Below, in pieces: positions 61,352-64,000 of a stretch of 64,000 nucleotides of DNA (positions are counted from its first letter, which is position 1; every line of letters begins with the position of its first letter). Source of the stretch: Kosakonia quasisacchari (GTDB lineage: Bacteria; Pseudomonadota; Gammaproteobacteria; Enterobacterales; Enterobacteriaceae). The stretch is taken from assembly GCF_004331415.1 (NCBI RefSeq), contig NZ_SJOP01000019.1, positions 1-64,000 on the forward strand, written 5' to 3'. The position numbers were made by a program, and so were the translations under genes. The notes under the pieces were generated by a model. That model was not told the DNA's origin, did no database searches, and worked only from the letters and a program-made list of their open reading frames with translations.

Positions 61352-61378
61352 AAAAAGCCTGCTTAAAAGCAGGCTTTT
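61352..61378 (-). terminator. Terminator of tRNA-Asn copy 3
   Basis: A 12-bp stem (61353-61364 with 61367-61378) with a U run on the minus strand. Confidence 0.92.
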
Positions 61379-61385
61379 CTAAATT

Positions 61386-61461
61386 TGGCTCCTCTGACTG
61401 GACTCGAACCAGTGACATACGGATTAACAGTCCGCCGTTCTACCGACTGAACTACAGAGGA
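61386..61461 (-). tRNA. asn tRNA: tRNA-Asn(GTT)
   Basis: A complete 76-nt tRNA with encoded CCA. Its minus-strand promoter has TTGACA (61503-61508) and TAATAT (61480-61485) at 17-nt spacing and a GC-rich discriminator. Confidence 0.98.
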
Positions 61462-61586
61462 ATCGTGTGAACGGGGCGAATATTAGCGATGCCCCATGCC
61501 CTTGTCAAAGGGTGGATCGTTCTGCCGCGATCGTTTGCCGACTATTTCAGCAATCTGTTGCCGGGATAAGCACTTAAACGCGCATT

Positions 61587-61603
61587 TGCACCAAAACTGT
61601 GCA
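61587..61603 (+). promoter_or_regulatory. NtrC-binding site upstream of nac
   Basis: TGCACCAAAACTGTGCA has the TGCAC...GTGCA dyad of NtrC enhancers with the correct 17-bp length. It lies about 130 bp upstream of the sigma-54 promoter, consistent with activation by DNA looping. Confidence 0.85.
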
Positions 61604-61719
61604 ATGCATCTTTCATGGGGCATCACCCGAACCACTGTTTCAGTAATAATTACCCCGGTTGTAATTAGAATCTCTTATTATCCAGCCTGTTAGCACCTTT
61701 CATTTAGCCTAACTAAAAC

Positions 61720-61735
61720 TGGCAAGCATATTGCA
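61720..61735 (+). promoter_or_regulatory. Sigma-54 promoter of nac
   Basis: TGGCAAGCATATTGCA has GG and GC exactly 10 nt apart and differs from TGGCAC-N5-TTGCW at one position. It lies about 56 bp before the nac start. Confidence 0.95.
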
Positions 61736-61791
61736 ACTCCTTCGACTACATCACATCCAGCGTTGGCACTGGTATCCGTACAGGAGGCAAA

Positions 61792-62709
61792 ATGAACTTA
61801 AGACGACTGAAATACTTCGTAAAAATCGTCGATATTGGAAGCCTGACTCAGGCAGCCGAAGTATTACATATTGCGCAGCCCGCGCTGAGCCAGCAGGTTG
61901 CCACTCTGGAAGGCGAACTGGATCAGCAATTACTCATTCGCACCAAACGCGGCGTAACGCCGACGGAGGCGGGCAAAATCCTCTACACCCACGCCCGGAC
62001 GATTTTGCGTCAGTGCGAACAGGCGCAACTGGCGGTAAACAATGTCGGTCAATGCCTGCGGGGACAAGTCTCCATTGGCCTGGCACCGGGCACTGCCGCT
62101 TCTTCCGTCACCATGCCGCTGTTGCAGGCTGTGCGTACAGAGTTGCCGGAAGTCATGGTCTATCTGCATGAAAATAGCGGCACAACGTTGAACGATAAAT
62201 TGCTCAGCGGGCAACTGGATATGGCCGTGCTGTATGAACGCGCGCCTGGCGCGGGGATTAACAGCCTGCCGCTGCTAAAAGAAGATTTGTATCTGGTGGG
62301 AACGCGCGACTGCCCGGGCCAGAGCGTCGATCTGACGGCGGTTGCTGATATGAACCTTTTCCTGCCGCGCGACTACAGCGCTGTTCGCTTGCGTGTTGAT
62401 GAAGCGTTTTCGCTGCGTCGATTGACCGCGAAAATCATTGGCGAAATTGAGTCGATCGCCACGCTGACAGCGGCGATTGCCAGCGGAATGGGGGTGACGG
62501 TGCTACCGGAGTCTGCCGCTCGTTCGCTGTGCGCCGCGACCAACGGCTGGATGGCGCGTATCACCACGCCTTCGATGAACTTATCATTGTCGTTAAACGT
62601 TTCCGCGCGCGGTACGCTCTCGCCGCAGGCACAAGCGGTGAAAGATATTTTAATGTCTTTAGTCAGCCGCCCGGCGATGGAAAGCCATGAGTTGCAGCTG
62701 GTGAGTTAA
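61792..62709 (+). CDS. nac: Nitrogen assimilation control protein Nac
   Basis: A 305-aa LysR-type regulator that under nitrogen limitation activates sigma-70 promoters of catabolic operons and represses gdhA and its own gene. The N-terminal helix-turn-helix spans SLTQAAEVLHIAQPALSQQV. No effector is needed in Klebsiella Nac. AGGAGG precedes the ATG closely. The sigma-54 promoter and NtrC site upstream are the expected control. cbl follows about 105 bp later and is probably partly co-transcribed. Confidence 0.96.
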   Translation: MNLRRLKYFVKIVDIGSLTQAAEVLHIAQPALSQQVATLEGELDQQLLIRTKRGVTPTEAGKILYTHARTILRQCEQAQLAVNNVGQCLRGQVSIGLAPGTAASSVTMPLLQAVRTELPEVMVYLHENSGTTLNDKLLSGQLDMAVLYERAPGAGINSLPLLKEDLYLVGTRDCPGQSVDLTAVADMNLFLPRDYSAVRLRVDEAFSLRRLTAKIIGEIESIATLTAAIASGMGVTVLPESAARSLCAATNGWMARITTPSMNLSLSLNVSARGTLSPQAQAVKDILMSLVSRPAMESHELQLVS

Positions 62710-62813
62710 TCATTATTCCTTAATGGAATAAGATGCTGGTTTTTATTATTTGTTCTGCCTGGCCGCAGACTTTAACAATAACGTCATGTCTGACAGGCCA
62801 GGAGCAGCGAAGG

Positions 62814-63764
62814 GTGAATTTCCAGCAACTCAAAATTATCCGCGAGGCGGCGCGGCGGGATTACAACCTGACCGAAGTCGCCAACATGCTTTACACATCA
62901 CAATCCGGCGTGAGCCGCCATATCCGGGAGCTTGAAGAAGAGCTGGGGATTGAGATCTTTATCCGTCGCGGCAAGCGTTTGTTGGGCATGACGGAACCCG
63001 GTAAAGCGCTGCTGGTGATTGCCGAGCGCATCCTTAACGAGGCGAGCAATGTGCGCAGGCTCGCCGATCTTTTTACCAATGACACTTCTGGCGTGCTGAC
63101 CATTGCCACGACGCATACGCAGGCGCGCTACAGTTTGCCATCGGTGATTAAAGCTTTTCGCGCGCTGTTCCCGGACGTGCGGCTGGAGTTAATTCAGGGC
63201 ACTCCGCAAGAAATTGAATCACTGTTACATAACGGTGGCGCAGACATCGGCATTGCCAGTGAACGCTTAAGCAATGACAACTCACTCGCGGCTTTCCCGT
63301 GGTTTCGCTGGCATCACAGTTTACTGGTGCCGTCGGATCACCCGTTGGCGCAATCCTCACCGCTGACGCTCGAAGATATCAGCCGCTGGCCGCTTATCAC
63401 TTATCGCCAGGGGATCACCGGGCGTTCGCGCATTGATGAAGCGTTTGGCCGCAGAGGGTTAATTCCGGATGTGGTGCTGAGCGCGCAGGATTCCGATGTT
63501 ATCAAAACCTATGTCGAGCTGGGGTTGGGCGTCGGGCTGGTGGCGGAGCAATCGGGCGGTGAAAACGAAGAGGGCAAACTGGTGCGGCTGGATACACAGC
63601 ATCTGTTTGATGCAAATACCGTCTGGTTAGGGTTAAAACGTGGCCAGTTACAACGAAATTATGTCTGGCGCTTTATTGAGCTGTGTAATGCCGGACTGTC
63701 GGTGGAAGATATCAAACGCCAGGTGATGGAGCCGGACGAAGCGGCCATCGATTACCAGATTTAG
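62814..63764 (+). CDS. cbl: CysB-like sulfur-starvation regulator Cbl
   Basis: A 316-aa LysR regulator that activates sulfonate-sulfur use genes (ssu, tau); in E. coli sulfate or adenosine phosphosulfate counteracts it. The helix-turn-helix region reads YNLTEVANMLYTSQSGVSRH. Translation starts at GTG 62814, which gives the E. coli length and N-terminus MNFQQLKII; upstream in-frame residues are not conserved-looking. The order nac-cbl is the enterobacterial norm. Confidence 0.95.
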   Translation: MNFQQLKIIREAARRDYNLTEVANMLYTSQSGVSRHIRELEEELGIEIFIRRGKRLLGMTEPGKALLVIAERILNEASNVRRLADLFTNDTSGVLTIATTHTQARYSLPSVIKAFRALFPDVRLELIQGTPQEIESLLHNGGADIGIASERLSNDNSLAAFPWFRWHHSLLVPSDHPLAQSSPLTLEDISRWPLITYRQGITGRSRIDEAFGRRGLIPDVVLSAQDSDVIKTYVELGLGVGLVAEQSGGENEEGKLVRLDTQHLFDANTVWLGLKRGQLQRNYVWRFIELCNAGLSVEDIKRQVMEPDEAAIDYQI

Positions 63765-63784
63765 CGATAGACTAAACAACGAAA

Positions 63785-63815
63785 CAAAGCCTCCGCATTT
63801 GGAGGCTTTGTTTTT
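63785..63815. terminator. Bidirectional terminator between cbl and shiA
   Basis: A perfect 10-bp stem (63785-63794 with 63801-63810) with a 6-nt loop is followed by five Ts; the convergent shiA stop overlaps its right edge. Confidence 0.92.
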
Positions 63816-64000
63816 ATTGATGTGTGTGCGGCGGTGTTTTCATCAGCGTTGCTGTCAGGGCGGAGAGCAGGCAGCCCGCCAGCAGATAAATGGCGACGGC
63901 ATGCCACTCGCCGCCAGAAAAGTTCAGCAATGCGGCGGCAATAAAGGGCGTAAAACCACCGCCGACCACGCTGGCGACCTGGTAACCGACACCCGCGCCG
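63814..64000 (-). CDS. shiA: Shikimate transporter ShiA, C-terminal part
   Basis: Only the last 62 codons are in the window; the gene continues past position 64000. The visible part (GYQVASVVGGGFTPFIAAAL, then WHAVAIYLLAGCLLSALTA) covers the final two membrane segments of an MFS proton-shikimate symporter and matches the E. coli ShiA end as I recall it. shiA also lies near amn and the asn tRNAs in E. coli. Confidence 0.85.
   Translation of the reverse strand, partial: GAGVGYQVASVVGGGFTPFIAAALLNFSGGEWHAVAIYLLAGCLLSALTATLMKTPPHTHQ

Larger units (their letters stand above)
61342..61510 (-). repeat. 169-bp inverted repeat, right copy (tRNA-Asn with promoter and terminator)
   Basis: Reverse complement of 51451-51619 with two mismatches. 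The repeat pair brackets the M24-amn-acuI-yjfB-GNAT-LysR-chemoreceptor segment. Confidence 0.95.

Noticed and set aside
49702..61461. Asparagine tRNA genes as integration sites of an island such as HPI or ICE elements
   Set aside because: All three tRNAs are intact, no integrase or attachment-site duplication beyond the tRNA copies was seen, and the genes between them are largely backbone.
1..64000. CRISPR array or insertion sequence
   Set aside because: No regularly spaced repeats, and no transposase-like protein with terminal inverted repeats, were seen on reading the window.

Overview
The window is about 64 kb of chromosome from a member of the Enterobacteriaceae. The complete his operon with its leader peptide, the neighbours yeeZ-plaP-tsuAB-sbcB-dacD-sbmC-yeeA-yeeX, and amn, yeeO, nac, cbl and shiA among asparagine tRNAs all match the E. 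coli/Salmonella/Klebsiella backbone. The full anaerobic B12 operon, the uge-wzzB boundary of a surface-polysaccharide locus, a second EF-G and a YjfB-type motility protein suggest a plant-associated or environmental genus such as Kosakonia. That genus call is an inference, not proven. No phage, insertion sequence, integrase or CRISPR array was seen.

Layout. 1-2.3 kb: end of the O-antigen/capsule region (uge, wzzB). 2.35-9.56 kb: hisLGDCBHAFI on the minus strand with its attenuator. 9.7-18.8 kb: conserved backbone (yeeZ, yoeI-plaP, tsuAB, sbcB, dacD, LexA-controlled sbmC, yeeA, yeeX). 18.86-34.6 kb: cobalamin block, with pduX on the minus strand, a cobalamin riboswitch, then cbiABCDETFGHJKLP-cobUST on the plus strand. 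The cobalt transporter cbiMNQO is absent where Salmonella has it, and a 189-nt spacer lies there instead. 34.6-40.4 kb: an ArsR regulator divergent from a stand-alone EF-G paralogue, a HigBA-type toxin-antitoxin pair, the L,D-transpeptidase ldtA and a luciferase-like monooxygenase. 40.4-42.5 kb: a BglH-type sugar porin behind a BglG-type antiterminator target and terminator. 42.6-49.4 kb: accessory genes (lipoprotein, cold-shock-domain protein, DUF2058 protein, YmjA, an unknown protein, GGCT-like protein, MFS exporter, secreted hydrolase).

49.7-64 kb: three asparagine tRNA genes interleaved with yeeO, an M24 peptidase, amn, an acuI-type reductase with its TetR regulator, a FliA-promoted YjfB protein, a GNAT, a LysR regulator, a chemoreceptor, nac-cbl behind a sigma-54 promoter, and the 3' end of shiA. 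Two tRNA copies lie in a 169-bp inverted repeat with 167 identical positions, bracketing a 9.7-kb segment that could invert by homologous recombination.

The metabolic blocks are coherent. The his operon is controlled by leader-peptide attenuation. The cbi/cob operon takes uroporphyrinogen-derived precorrin-2 to cobalamin, with PduX supplying L-threonine phosphate for the aminopropanol arm. nac and cbl link nitrogen and sulfur limitation. Motility-linked genes carry sigma-28-like promoters. The clearest unusual points are the tRNA inverted repeats, the antitermination-controlled orphan porin, the EF-G/ArsR pair, the missing cobalt transporter, and the yoeI micro-ORF overlapping plaP.
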